This document shows, piece after piece, positions 7,687-16,571 of a stretch of DNA of 47,022 nt. Origin of the DNA: Pseudomonas tremae (GTDB lineage: Bacteria > Pseudomonadota > Gammaproteobacteria > Pseudomonadales > Pseudomonadaceae). Under the pieces are notes generated by a model, which worked only from the letters and a program-made list of their open reading frames with translations, did no database searches and had not been told where the DNA came from. The position numbers and the translations under genes are program-made. The stretch covers positions 1 through 47,022 of the forward strand of contig NZ_LJRO01000173.1 in the NCBI RefSeq assembly GCF_001401155.1, given 5' to 3'. How positions within the stretch are numbered: the stretch's first letter is position 1; each line of letters begins with the position of its first letter.

Positions 7687-7700
7687 GGGGGGGGGGGGGG
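7687..7700. repeat. 14-G homopolymer run
   Basis: Fourteen consecutive G residues lie between the resolvase relic and the 3' end of hopG. No supported gene crosses the run. Such tracts slip readily during replication and sequencing. Confidence 0.9.
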
Positions 7701-7813
7701 CGAGGAGCAATGGAACAGAAAGTTAACTTAACCCCGACGCCCGTCCGCAAATACGCATGCTGCCTACAGAAACGTTACGAATCAGGCTTGTCAACCGAGC
7801 TACTGTATGGCTG

Positions 7814-9322
7814 CTATTGTACATTGATCGCCTTTCCGCCATAGAACTCCGTCGCTGCAGCTTTGCATGCGTCATTGTAAAAATCTTCAGCATCCTCCAC
7901 TGTGTAGCCAGCTCCAACGAAACACCCGTGCGCAATTTCCCTAAGAGTGTGGCGTTCACTACTGGCGTTGTCGTAAATCGCATTAAGGCATCCTACTATG
8001 GCGATCACGTCTTTCTTGGAAAGTCTGTCCTCACCACTCAACAAGCGTGCATGATTGATGTATGCCGATACGTTATATCCAGTAAATGAATCAGCCAGAC
8101 CAGAAGAATCCTCAAAGCTGGAAGCATCTTCATTCATCTTGAAATGGGCGATAGGGATGTACTTCATTTCACCCAGCTTTTTGGCTGTCAGATCACTTAT
8201 TGCTTTTTCATCTTTCTTGTAAATCGACTTTTGCAGAAATATGTTAAGCTTGTTTAGTGTAGGTCCTGCAAGGCTCGTATTGCGCCGTGCAATTCCTTTT
8301 TCCATATCGGTTTGTGTAAACGGCCTAGTTGCGCCAAGCTTTTGATTTTCATGAGGAGAAACTAAACCCTTTTTTTCAAGAAAGGGCATCAATACTTTGT
8401 GAGCATCTCCCCAATTTTCTGGACCACAGTACAACGGCCTGAGTATCAGCAGAGCTTGCCCTGCACGGAATTGGGCTTCAGGACCTAGGCCCTCACTTTT
8501 CTGTAGGAGCGGCTGCAATGCATCGACACAATTCCTTGGCGTCAATGCCCGCTCACTGTTGATTGCTCGGGCATGATGGTTCTCGCCCTTTTCAATAAAA
8601 GGATTAGATACAGATCGTGATGCATAGCCGTAAGACCCTGTCTCTTGATTTGGAACGCCGGACAAAGAATACTTATTTTTGCAATCATAAGACGTGCCCT
8701 TGGTTATATCGAAATCTGGCGGAGTTTGGATAATACCGTGTTTTTTCAACAACTCAGGCTTGACACGCTCACCCATGATGCAAGAAATATTATTGGCTAT
8801 GGAATCATGCGCTTCCTTGGTGTCGATTAGGTTCTTCATATGCACTTTTGTAGCGGCGCGAAAATCCAACATCGTAACGAAAAGATTTTCCCCACACAAT
8901 TTTGGCAATAACGAAGAACGCGTCGGCGCAACACCTCCAAAATGAGCACGATCATGGTAGGCATGATAATTAGCTTCTGCCTTTTTCTCTGCCTTCTGCA
9001 GGCGGGCGTCGCTGGTAAAGCCTTGCTTGCCGTCATTCAAGGAAGTGGTAGAAAGAAAAAAATTATTGACTGTTTTATCGTAGAGGTAGGCGCTGCCCGC
9101 AAGATAAGCAGCGTACCTCATACTTCGGAGATATGATTGAGAGCCATTGCTAGATTTGCCTTTCGAATCGCCCTCGTGTGTCCATTCGGTTTGAGTGGCG
9201 CTCAGCGCAGCGGATTCATTATTTTTTGCTATTGTATTAGCCGCTTCTTTCGTGGACGAGGCATTAAAGGTATTCTGCACCAGTCTTGAGGCTGAATAGA
9301 GATGACTGTTCCTTATTTGCAT
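7814..9322 (-). CDS. hopG1: type III effector, HopG family
   Basis: This 502-residue protein matches my memory of the HopG1 (HopPtoH) effector from its start (MQIRNSHLYSASRLVQNTFN) through MRYAAYLAGSAYLYDKTVNN, LCGENLF and HTLREIAHGCFVGAG near the C terminus. The length is normal for the family (about 490-500). HopG1 is injected into plant cells by the type III secretion system, goes to mitochondria, and suppresses immunity. The first about 50 residues are rich in Ser, Asn and Ala and poor in acidic residues, as expected for a type III signal. Expression is HrpL-dependent: a consensus Hrp box lies 49 bp upstream. A weak AGGA precedes the ATG. The gene is lower in GC than the transfer operon beside it and sits at the point where that operon is broken. 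Confidence 0.9.
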   Translation of the reverse strand: MQIRNSHLYSASRLVQNTFNASSTKEAANTIAKNNESAALSATQTEWTHEGDSKGKSSNGSQSYLRSMRYAAYLAGSAYLYDKTVNNFFLSTTSLNDGKQGFTSDARLQKAEKKAEANYHAYHDRAHFGGVAPTRSSLLPKLCGENLFVTMLDFRAATKVHMKNLIDTKEAHDSIANNISCIMGERVKPELLKKHGIIQTPPDFDITKGTSYDCKNKYSLSGVPNQETGSYGYASRSVSNPFIEKGENHHARAINSERALTPRNCVDALQPLLQKSEGLGPEAQFRAGQALLILRPLYCGPENWGDAHKVLMPFLEKKGLVSPHENQKLGATRPFTQTDMEKGIARRNTSLAGPTLNKLNIFLQKSIYKKDEKAISDLTAKKLGEMKYIPIAHFKMNEDASSFEDSSGLADSFTGYNVSAYINHARLLSGEDRLSKKDVIAIVGCLNAIYDNASSERHTLREIAHGCFVGAGYTVEDAEDFYNDACKAAATEFYGGKAINVQ

Positions 9323-9371
9323 AATCTATATGTCCTAATGCTATGGGGCATTTGTTCATTTAACAAGACTA

Positions 9372-9400
9372 TACGTGGTCATCAAAAAGCATAGAGTTCC
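9372..9400 (-). promoter_or_regulatory. Hrp box of hopG
   Basis: The minus strand reads GGAACT-N16-CCACGTA, which fits the HrpL consensus with the commonly tolerated C-to-T change at position six of the -35 half. It lies 49 bp before the hopG start. The tail of a decayed transfer gene (stop at 9382) runs into it. Confidence 0.88.
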
Positions 9401-9786
9401 GCAGGAAATTTCTGTCCGGGGAATGGACGGTTCAGCGCTTTCCAGTTTTTACGTTTGATGCACTTGATAGCGTAGGTCTTCGACTGTTCCTTCGGAGGTG
9501 TTCGGCAGCCGCTTCGCGCTCCTCCTCAACGATCTGAGCTTCGTCGCTTGAGCCTGCTCAGGTCCGTCAGTCTGGGAAAGTCACTGAGAATAAGTCGGCA
9601 TCTTGCGCCGTAGGGAACTGCGTAGCGCATCTTGCAGCGCGCTTGCAGCATAGCAAGCTCTTCCACAAGCCAGTACGCGTTGTTGGCAACGATCTTCGCC
9701 ATCTGATGAAAACCAAGTGAGCCATAGCTACGGACCTGCACCCATAGCAAGCGCGCTTGTAAGGCTTGTTCAAAGGCTGGGTCCAT
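9382..9786 (-). pseudogene. decayed transfer-operon gene next to hopG
   Basis: The start at 9786 (MDPAFEQALQARLLWVQVRS) lies one base after the DsbA-like gene ends, so it belonged to the transfer operon. The first frame continues to about residue 75 (LILSDFPRLTDLS). Coding character then jumps to a second frame (SDEAQIVEEEREAAAEHLRR) and again to a third (KEQSKTYAIKCIKRKNW) ending at 9382. Two frame changes make the gene non-functional unless the sequence is wrong. I do not recognise the protein. It is the last trace of the operon; genes normally following in this ICE family are not seen to the left. Confidence 0.55.
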
Positions 9787-10473
9787 TTATAAATCCTTCG
9801 TGCTGACCAGCCAGTCGATTGCGGAAAGCAGCACGTTACCGTCAGGTGCTCCCTGCAGCTTGATCGTGCGGCCAGAGTGCTTGTCCTTGAAGACCAGCGT
9901 CGGTGTGGCGGTGATGCCGTCCAGGCCGGCTTTATGAGCCTGGTTAACAACAGCTTGTCGCACGGAAGGGTTGCTCGACGCGCAGTTATCGATGTAATGC
10001 TGCCGATCTTCAAACCCCGGGATCTGCGGATTGCCAGTAGCTCCAGCACCGTTCGACCGAGTACGCTGATAAATGAGTTCGACTGCGAGCCAGAACACGT
10101 CATTGCCTCGCTCGATCCCTGCGCACTCAGCCCAGCGAGCTTCATAGCTGGCTGCAGGCTCATGCATCGGCAGGGGCAAATGGTGCCACTGAAGATTCAC
10201 GTCTGGATGCTGATCAACCCATGCTTTGAGCTGTGGGAAGTAATCCTTGCAGTACGGGCATTCCAGATCTGCATATTCGACAATGGTGAAACGGGCACCA
10301 CGGCTGCCGTAAATCCATCCGCCACTTGGCCTCTGTTGACTATCTGCTGACGCCTGGGTGCCACCTGTGACTCCAAGCGTGTTCTGCCTCAGTTCTGTCA
10401 GCAGAAAAGCCAGGATTGCCAAGGCGACCGCACCGATGCCGTACAGCATCTGGCGATGTGTGGGGCGCTTCAT
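9787..10473 (-). CDS. DsbA/DsbC-like thioredoxin-fold protein of the ICE transfer operon
   Basis: This 228-residue protein has an N-terminal membrane anchor (about 10-26) and a thioredoxin fold with the redox motif C72-P-Y-C75 in LECPYCKDYFP. The cis-Pro loop is visible as ATPTLVF near 190-196. It would act in the periplasm, forming or isomerising disulphides in secretion-channel or pilus proteins. Proteins of this type are regularly encoded directly downstream of VirB4 in PFGI-1/ICE-type operons, as here. Its start overlaps the preceding gene's end by 4 bp, indicating coupled translation. It appears complete. Alternatively it could be a general DsbG-like chaperone, but the operon position argues for a transfer role. 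Confidence 0.85.
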   Translation of the reverse strand: MKRPTHRQMLYGIGAVALAILAFLLTELRQNTLGVTGGTQASADSQQRPSGGWIYGSRGARFTIVEYADLECPYCKDYFPQLKAWVDQHPDVNLQWHHLPLPMHEPAASYEARWAECAGIERGNDVFWLAVELIYQRTRSNGAGATGNPQIPGFEDRQHYIDNCASSNPSVRQAVVNQAHKAGLDGITATPTLVFKDKHSGRTIKLQGAPDGNVLLSAIDWLVSTKDL

Positions 10474-10769
10474 GCGGAGGCCTCTTTATCGAGGAATTGT
10501 TTAGCCAGCAACTCCTGATCCAGCAACGTCAGAAGAGCCTTCTGCGCGCTTTCAGGCTGTGGGTGATGCTCAAGCCACTGATCCAGCGCTTTGTGCAGTT
10601 GGGACTGGATCTCTCGACGATCAACCGCTACATGTTTCACGACTTCCAAGTGCTCGATCAGGACCGGTGCGCAAATTTTCAAGGCCAGCAGAGCATCTTC
10701 CTGTGGGTTTTTGAGCAGTTGAGTCAGGCTGTCGATCAGATTTTGAGTCAGGGCATCCATGGCTCTCAT
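10470..10769 (-). CDS. small helical protein of the transfer operon
   Basis: This 99-residue soluble protein (MRAMDALTQNLIDSLTQLLK...) is predicted wholly helical and Leu/Gln rich. Its ATG overlaps the VirB4 stop by 4 bp (ATGA), and its end overlaps the DsbA-like gene by 4 bp, so it is translationally coupled on both sides. I do not recognise a family; a small hypothetical gene in this position occurs in related islands. It has no signal peptide or membrane segment and may be a cytoplasmic partner of VirB4. Confidence 0.7.
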   Translation of the reverse strand: MRAMDALTQNLIDSLTQLLKNPQEDALLALKICAPVLIEHLEVVKHVAVDRREIQSQLHKALDQWLEHHPQPESAQKALLTLLDQELLAKQFLDKEASA

Positions 10770-13723
10770 GCCAGGTTCTCCAAGGGTGAAGAGGGGAATG
10801 TAATGGTTGTCGGTTCAATCCCGCGAATGCGGTCGAGGTCGTGTGCGATCGCCATTGCGGCTCCCAGCTCGTCTACCCCTAACGACTGCATTAGATCGTA
10901 CCGCTGGTTTTTTTCTTCCGGCTCAGTCATGGCCAATGCCAGGAGCAGGCTTGGGGGCACCGCTCGAAACAAAACCTCCATCGATTTGGAAAGCACAACC
11001 CCTTCAGTATACTTTCCGCTCTCTTTACGGGCTGACAGCATCAGTGACTTTTGCGCGGGCGTCAGCTTACGGAACGTGGTGATTTTCTCCACTTCATCCG
11101 GTGGCATGTTCAGGCAGACCCACCACTCGATCATGTTAAGCATCGGTGCTGCTGCTGGCGGAAGGTCGTCGATGTTCTGAGTGGCAAGCCAGAACCAGGC
11201 ACCGAGTTTTCGCCACATCTTGGTGATCTTGATGACGTAGGGCGAGAGAAGGGGGTTTTTCGTAATGATGTGACCCTCGTCAGTGAAGTTGACGATTGGA
11301 CGCCCCTTGAATTGGTCCCGTTCTGCAATGTTGTTCACGGTGTTGATCAGCGAGATGTAGGCGACCGACAGTTGGGCGTTATACCCCTCGCGGGCGTAGG
11401 TGGCCAAGTCCAGGATTGTGATGTCTGCCTCAGGCCAAGGCGTACCCTCCCGGTTGAACATCTCACCGTCAGCCCCCATGCAGAACATGTCCATGGCTTC
11501 AGCCATCTCAAACATGCGTTCTCGGCGCTTTTCCGGAAGGGTGGTGTCCTTGCCAGCGTCACTCAGCGCATCACGCACATCCTCCGTCTTGACTGCTCGT
11601 TCAGCGTCAAAGCATGTTCTGGCTGCCGTCAGAATGCAGTGCCTAATGGCGCTGCGGTCTGCGCGAGTGAGTCGAGCCTCTTCTCTCTCTTCGCCGCCGG
11701 TGATCATGAGCCTGGCCACGATCTCCATTTCGCCCAAAACATCACGCTCCTCTTCACCTTGTTCAGGCATTGTTTGCAGATGCTCATCGGATCCTTCAAT
11801 GTCATCGGCATCCAGGATCGTGACTTTGTCAGGTGTTGACACCAGGCGAATGGCATCAGTGAAGGGGGCCAGACTCACGCCCGACCCTGGCGCCAACTTG
11901 AGCCGGTTGACCGTCAGCCCAAGCTTTTGGGCAAAATCTCCCAGTAGGCCGAAACTATTACCGGCTTCAATGATGAACAGGCGCGGCCTGTAAATGGCGA
12001 TTAACTGCGTCAGCAAATTGTTGGCCGTGGCTGACTTACCTGAACCTGTCGGGCCAAACAGGAGCAGATGGGCATTCATCTGCCGATCAAGCTTGTTGAA
12101 TGGGTCGAACGTCAGCGGTGCCCCGCCCCTGTTGAACAGGGTTATGCCGGGGTTGCCCGTGCCTCTGGCACGACCCCATACCGGCGAAAGGTTCGCGACA
12201 TGCTGGGCGAGCATCATCTGCGTGTACCAGTCCAAAGCATGTTTCTTGTTAACATCAAAACCGGCCGGCAGCCACCGTAGGTAACTGCTGAGAGGGGCGA
12301 CTTCATCACGAGGATAGACAGGTTCCATACCGACGCTAAGCATGGCATTGGTAAGCTCCATGCTCCGACTTTCCAGTTGTTGCTCATCCTTGCCGGTCAA
12401 GTAAAAAACCACGTTGCCACGGTACAGCTTGTGTTTTCGACCGATCAGTTTCCGGGCTTCGTCGACCGCTTCACGGGTCTGGGCGGAGGCTTGATTGTCG
12501 CCGACTGATTTACGTGCCAGTTTTTCCAGGTGGGCCTCCAGAACATCCTGGGGAGTGATCACCAGCGTGATGTTGAGTACCGTGTCTTCGGGCAACTTGT
12601 CGAACAAGGCATGCAGCGCGTCCCCGCCTTTACGGGTTTCTCCCGTCAGGTGCCCGGTCTTAGGTGCGTCGCGCAAGCGATCGAGGACGATGACGCGGTG
12701 AGGGCACGAGTCGAAGTACCAGAGACCTTTCTTGGCATCCGATTGCGGTTCGCTGTAAAACAGGCACTGAGAGAAATCATCGCCGCTGGCCAGCGGCAGC
12801 GTGCCCTCTTCTGGTGGTTCGACCTTGCGGTTATTGACGATTTCGAAGAAACGATCGATGTCCTGGCGCTTTGATCCCAAGTGTTCGGGATGCGGGTTGA
12901 ACCAGTGCAACAGCCAGTGACGAATGTCATGGCGATCCATGCGCCGGGTTTTGATGCCCGCGTTGGCCAGTCCTCCCGTCAGGCGCTCGCAAATGTTTTT
13001 CAAGTACATCGACGGCGTCTGGCCACGAACCACTCCATCTCCGGTGCAGCGCCGGTAGACGACCATGCGAACCCTGCGTTGCTGGCCGCGCCAGGGCAGT
13101 TGAGACACTTTGGTGTCTTCAAATAAACCACCCGGCTTGGAGATTGCCTCTAGGTGATGTTTGAATTGCTGCAGGTACATTTCTGTAAACGCCGTACCCT
13201 GAGCGCGAGGCTGGACGTAATCATGCAACGTCTCCAGATAATCTTCCCAACTGGTTTCATCCTTGGCGTAGAACTGCACCACCCAAGGCGATTCATCCAG
13301 TTCGTCAAAACTGTCCTGCAGCGCATTTTCAAGAGCATCGCGCGCTTTGCGTAACCACTCAGGATCCCGACCTTCGGTGCCGATGGGGGTGAGCTCATAG
13401 AATGCTGCCAGTGACTTGCCGTCCTCGAGCAGCATCGCTTGTTCCTGAGGGAGGTACTCCGTCCAGGGCAGCATGTCGACGAATGACGGGTTGACGGCAT
13501 ACAGGGCTGCGATATCGTCGACCGTCGCAGGTTTGCGCTTGGGATCTAGCCATGCGCCAGGCTCTGGTATTCCCTCAGCCGCCAGGCGAGCCAGATAACG
13601 CTCTCTGGCCTGCGCGAAGATGGCCTCTTCTCTTAGCTGATCGGCGATCGTCTCGACTGGAGTATCAACCACAGTGTCAGTGCCTCGATCCCGACGCTTT
13701 GTCAAACGCTTCAAAAGTCCCAT
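10766..13723 (-). CDS. virB4: VirB4-type conjugative transfer ATPase (TIGR03744 type)
   Basis: This 985-residue ATPase powers assembly and substrate transfer of the ICE type IV secretion system at the inner membrane. The Walker A motif LLFGPTGSGKSATANNLL is near residue 555-565 and a Walker B-like VNFTDEGHIITK near 811. The N-terminal half is the usual VirB4 CagE/TraC-like region. The length is right for the ICE (TIGR03744) branch, which is longer than canonical VirB4. The ATG at 13723 overlaps the lipoprotein stop (TGATG) and has GGAGG at good spacing; a TTG one codon upstream is less likely. No interruption is seen. Confidence 0.95.
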   Translation of the reverse strand: MGLLKRLTKRRDRGTDTVVDTPVETIADQLREEAIFAQARERYLARLAAEGIPEPGAWLDPKRKPATVDDIAALYAVNPSFVDMLPWTEYLPQEQAMLLEDGKSLAAFYELTPIGTEGRDPEWLRKARDALENALQDSFDELDESPWVVQFYAKDETSWEDYLETLHDYVQPRAQGTAFTEMYLQQFKHHLEAISKPGGLFEDTKVSQLPWRGQQRRVRMVVYRRCTGDGVVRGQTPSMYLKNICERLTGGLANAGIKTRRMDRHDIRHWLLHWFNPHPEHLGSKRQDIDRFFEIVNNRKVEPPEEGTLPLASGDDFSQCLFYSEPQSDAKKGLWYFDSCPHRVIVLDRLRDAPKTGHLTGETRKGGDALHALFDKLPEDTVLNITLVITPQDVLEAHLEKLARKSVGDNQASAQTREAVDEARKLIGRKHKLYRGNVVFYLTGKDEQQLESRSMELTNAMLSVGMEPVYPRDEVAPLSSYLRWLPAGFDVNKKHALDWYTQMMLAQHVANLSPVWGRARGTGNPGITLFNRGGAPLTFDPFNKLDRQMNAHLLLFGPTGSGKSATANNLLTQLIAIYRPRLFIIEAGNSFGLLGDFAQKLGLTVNRLKLAPGSGVSLAPFTDAIRLVSTPDKVTILDADDIEGSDEHLQTMPEQGEEERDVLGEMEIVARLMITGGEEREEARLTRADRSAIRHCILTAARTCFDAERAVKTEDVRDALSDAGKDTTLPEKRRERMFEMAEAMDMFCMGADGEMFNREGTPWPEADITILDLATYAREGYNAQLSVAYISLINTVNNIAERDQFKGRPIVNFTDEGHIITKNPLLSPYVIKITKMWRKLGAWFWLATQNIDDLPPAAAPMLNMIEWWVCLNMPPDEVEKITTFRKLTPAQKSLMLSARKESGKYTEGVVLSKSMEVLFRAVPPSLLLALAMTEPEEKNQRYDLMQSLGVDELGAAMAIAHDLDRIRGIEPTTITFPSSPLENLA

Positions 13724-14184
13724 CAATAATCCTCCACCCGCTCACCGGGCATCGCGTATTGCACGCGTTGATACAGCGGAAAAACAGTCGTATACCCCGG
13801 TACTGGTGCGGGATCTGAGCCCGCCAGGTGAGGGAATACGTACATGACCAGGTCCGGATTGGGCAGGCGCTTGAACTGACTGTAGATCTCGTTTTGAGCC
13901 GTGCGTGTGTACGCGGCGCTGTCCTGCAGTGGCTGAGTGGTCCGCACATCGATCGGGCGGCGCAGCTCTGCGCGAGCATCGAGCAGTTGCCGACCAGTGG
14001 CGCTGCCGCCCGAGCCCGTGGTGCCCTGGTTCCAGACATCCATCATGGTGCTGTCGCCATGCGGCAGCATTTCCTCCTTGCTGGTCTGGCATCCTGCGAG
14101 TGTGAGCAAGGCGACAATGAGTGACAGGCCGAGCCGTCCGCTACGGGGCGGCCTTGAAAGATCAATCCAGGTTGGCATTGGCAT
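13723..14184 (-). CDS. ICE transfer lipoprotein (TIGR03751 type)
   Basis: From the ATG at 14184 (MPMPTWIDL) the protein has 153 residues. A basic n-region and hydrophobic stretch lead to the lipobox LTLAGC with C32 as the lipidated residue, so the mature protein is anchored in a membrane, probably the outer one, as part of the secretion channel. Size and position between the TIGR03752 and VirB4 genes match the TIGR03751 lipoprotein of PFGI-1-type systems. A longer frame starts upstream inside the previous gene but would bury the signal sequence, so the shorter start is chosen. Its start lies within the end of the upstream gene, indicating coupling. Confidence 0.85.
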   Translation of the reverse strand: MPMPTWIDLSRPPRSGRLGLSLIVALLTLAGCQTSKEEMLPHGDSTMMDVWNQGTTGSGGSATGRQLLDARAELRRPIDVRTTQPLQDSAAYTRTAQNEIYSQFKRLPNPDLVMYVFPHLAGSDPAPVPGYTTVFPLYQRVQYAMPGERVEDY

Positions 14185-15658
14185 GGCTCGCTCCTGAGGC
14201 GTACTTGACCTTGCGGCCTTTGAGTTCGTAGTCAATTTCCAGCTCTTGATCGATGTGCAGTGAGACCTGCGCACCAGGTAAGACGTAGATGGCCGCAAAC
14301 GCCTGGCCATACAGTTTGTTGACCCAGCTGGACACGTCCATGACGCCTTGAGTCAGGATTTTGCCCATCGCCTCGTTACCAGACAAACCGGTGCTACCAA
14401 GCGTGCCAGATGCGTTCGAGACGTAAGAGGAGGTGCTGCCCTCGGTCTTGATCAACGAGGCTGCTCCAGCACCTGCTGCGGTAATCAGGGCTTGTGAGCC
14501 GATGTACTGCTGCGCATTGCTACGCCGCTCGCCGGCGATGCACGGAATGCCGTAGGGATCACTGATCCAGCCCAGACCACCCTGGATGGGCTGTTGGTCT
14601 CCAGAGTTGTTCTGATTGTTCTGGTTATTATTCTGCTGATTACCGCCCTGGACTGGGGCGGGTAACGTACGGACAGTCCCATCGTTGAACACGAAGGTCA
14701 GACTCTTGATCTGCCCCCGCACGCATGAGAGGGTCCAGTCGCCGGACGCTGTACCGCTGGCCACGGCACCGGCCACGTCAGGGAGATCAATGCCATTGGC
14801 AGTGAGGTTGTCCGGACCGATCAACACCTTGAACGGGTAGGGGTCATTAACCGTCCCATCCACGGGAACCCGGCCAATCAACGCTGACATGGCCACTGAT
14901 CCCATCAGCGTCGAGTTCTGAGGCAGGGTGTAAGCACGACGTACCTTCTTACGCTCCTGTTGCTGGCCACCCATGTCATCGCGGACAGACTGAGCGCCTG
15001 TCGTCAGGGCTTTCTGGCCTCGGTCTACGGACTCGCCGAAGGCCGTAGGAAAACTGTAGCCGCTCGGAGAGATGCTCGTGCCAGCAGTGATCGGTTTACC
15101 GTTGCTGTCCAGGGCCGTCGCGTCCTGCGGATCGATCCAGACGATGTCTGAACCGCTTGAGTCGGACTTGAACTGTTGGCCATCTCCCTGCTGAACGCCC
15201 AGGCCAATCGGTAGATCCGGGTTCGTAGCGCCGTTTTGTCCCATCCGGGTCAGTTCATCCATCTGTTTGCGCAGGCCATCCAGCACGCTCTGCTGTTGTT
15301 GCTGACTGTCGAGCTTGAACTGCTCCTGGGCATTCTTCAGACGCTGCTCTACCGTCTGATCGATGTTCGCCAATCGTTGTTTGAGCGCCTCGTTGTCCTG
15401 CTTGACGGCTGAGTTCTGCGCCATCACATCGGTGATCTGCTGCTTGAGTTCGCGCCCTTCAGCCACGACCGTGCGTAGCGTGTCGCTCGGCGTGTCGCCT
15501 TCCACACCCAGAGCCTTGGCCTGTTCCGCTGTGAGTGCTGGGGCCGGTGCGTTGTCAGCCTGCTGTTCGGGTCCACCTCTCATCATCTTGATGCCGATGA
15601 ATACCGTGAGCAGGAGAAGCGGAACCACCAGGTACTTGAGCAGCGGGTTACTCTTCAT
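14162..15658 (-). CDS. VirB10/TraB-like transfer protein (TIGR03752 type)
   Basis: Starting at MKSNPLLKYLVVPLLL (15658), this 498-residue protein has one N-terminal membrane segment (about 8-25), a periplasmic coiled coil (about 55-130, rich in Gln and with heptads such as EALKQRLANIDQTVEQRLKN), a long Gly/Ser/Asn linker and a C-terminal domain. That layout is typical of TraB/VirB10-like proteins spanning the periplasm to energise the channel, and matches the TIGR03752 ICE family. A poly-Gln/Asn linker (QQNNNQNNQNN) lies near residue 345. The start overlaps the upstream TIGR03749 gene by 11 bp. Function is by family and operon position. Confidence 0.88.
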   Translation of the reverse strand: MKSNPLLKYLVVPLLLLTVFIGIKMMRGGPEQQADNAPAPALTAEQAKALGVEGDTPSDTLRTVVAEGRELKQQITDVMAQNSAVKQDNEALKQRLANIDQTVEQRLKNAQEQFKLDSQQQQQSVLDGLRKQMDELTRMGQNGATNPDLPIGLGVQQGDGQQFKSDSSGSDIVWIDPQDATALDSNGKPITAGTSISPSGYSFPTAFGESVDRGQKALTTGAQSVRDDMGGQQQERKKVRRAYTLPQNSTLMGSVAMSALIGRVPVDGTVNDPYPFKVLIGPDNLTANGIDLPDVAGAVASGTASGDWTLSCVRGQIKSLTFVFNDGTVRTLPAPVQGGNQQNNNQNNQNNSGDQQPIQGGLGWISDPYGIPCIAGERRSNAQQYIGSQALITAAGAGAASLIKTEGSTSSYVSNASGTLGSTGLSGNEAMGKILTQGVMDVSSWVNKLYGQAFAAIYVLPGAQVSLHIDQELEIDYELKGRKVKYASGASHANANLD

Positions 15659-16571
15659 GCTTGGCTCCCCGGGTTGCACGCGGATCTGCTGGGGCGGCGG
15701 AGAACACGGTCGCTTGTGTCAGCCCGTGTCCCCGCGTGACCAGGTACAAGGTCGTAGTGTCACTGGCATCACCAAGAGGTCCGAGATACGGGTGCTGAAA
15801 TGCTGCGGTCGCGAACTCACCCATCAGTTCCCGAGGGTCGAGCGTGACGCGCTGCGCCGTCTGGTTTTGCAGTTTGACAGCAGTTACCCAGAAGTCGTCC
15901 AGACGCCATGCTCCCAGAGGGGAGGCGGTGACCGGTAAGGTGGGAAGCAGGGTGGTCAGATCCAGGCGGCGATCAATCTTCACCTGGGCAATGCCGCCCA
16001 CAGGCTCGACGGTGCGAAGCGGCGCATACAGCACTTGCGCCGCATAGCGTGTCAGAACCACTGGGACAGGCGTTTCCCGCTTGACCACGTCCTCTGGTTC
16101 ATCATCCTCAACCTTCGAGCGACTGGTTTCCTCTGGGCATGCGGTAGAGGGCTTGCCTGAGCGTGCTGTAGCAGCCCCGGCGTAGCGTGCGGATGATGTT
16201 TCACCTTCCACAATCTTCACCGGCTCCAGCGCCGGTTGATCCGTAGGTGCTTCTGTAGCAGCGATGTCCACCAGAATGATCTCACCGGTCTTGGCGTTCT
16301 GCAGCTGAAGTCGAGTGGGCTCTATCGCTTCCTTGGCAAACAGGTAGATCGCGCCGCCCGTACTCTGCACCCGCAGCTTGTCTGTCAAAGACCTCGGAAG
16401 CCCGACTCGGACATTCTGATCGACGAAGACGATGCGTTCCTGATTGATGCGCAGTGGAATGGCCAGTGGCAAACGCTCCCAGCGGAGAATCTCCATCGCC
16501 GAGGCGACTTGGGCGTTGCCAGCCAAGACCATCAGTAATGTCGAGCATGTGAGTACACGCAAAACACTCAT
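15648..16571 (-). CDS. ICE transfer protein, TIGR03749 / DUF3438 type
   Basis: This 307-residue exported protein has a signal peptide (MSVLRVLTCSTLLMVLAGNA, cleavage probably after ASA). The mature N-terminal domain contains LPLAIPLRINQERIVFVDQN, which resembles VirB9/TraK-type periplasmic beta domains, and the central region is low complexity. Position and length match the TIGR03749 (DUF3438) proteins that form part of the outer-membrane core of the ICE channel. It starts within a 4-bp ATGA overlap with the TIGR03746 gene and overlaps TIGR03752 at its 3' end. The assignment is by operon order plus sequence character. Confidence 0.85.
   Translation of the reverse strand: MSVLRVLTCSTLLMVLAGNAQVASAMEILRWERLPLAIPLRINQERIVFVDQNVRVGLPRSLTDKLRVQSTGGAIYLFAKEAIEPTRLQLQNAKTGEIILVDIAATEAPTDQPALEPVKIVEGETSSARYAGAATARSGKPSTACPEETSRSKVEDDEPEDVVKRETPVPVVLTRYAAQVLYAPLRTVEPVGGIAQVKIDRRLDLTTLLPTLPVTASPLGAWRLDDFWVTAVKLQNQTAQRVTLDPRELMGEFATAAFQHPYLGPLGDASDTTTLYLVTRGHGLTQATVFSAAPADPRATRGAKHEE

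Noticed and set aside
9567..10350. Overlapping frames of about 157 and 198 codons across the DsbA-like gene
   Set aside because: The DsbA-like frame has a membrane anchor, CPYC motif and coupled start; the others have no recognisable content.
10416..11839. Long plus-strand open frames (up to about 260 codons) opposite VirB4
   Set aside because: They are antisense to a complete VirB4 gene with intact motifs, lack ribosome sites and have the Arg/Ser/Cys-rich composition of shadow frames in GC-rich DNA.
13742..14310. Upstream-extended and alternative frames around the TIGR03751 lipoprotein
   Set aside because: Extension to 14310 hides the signal sequence; the lipobox and coupling support the ATG at 14184.
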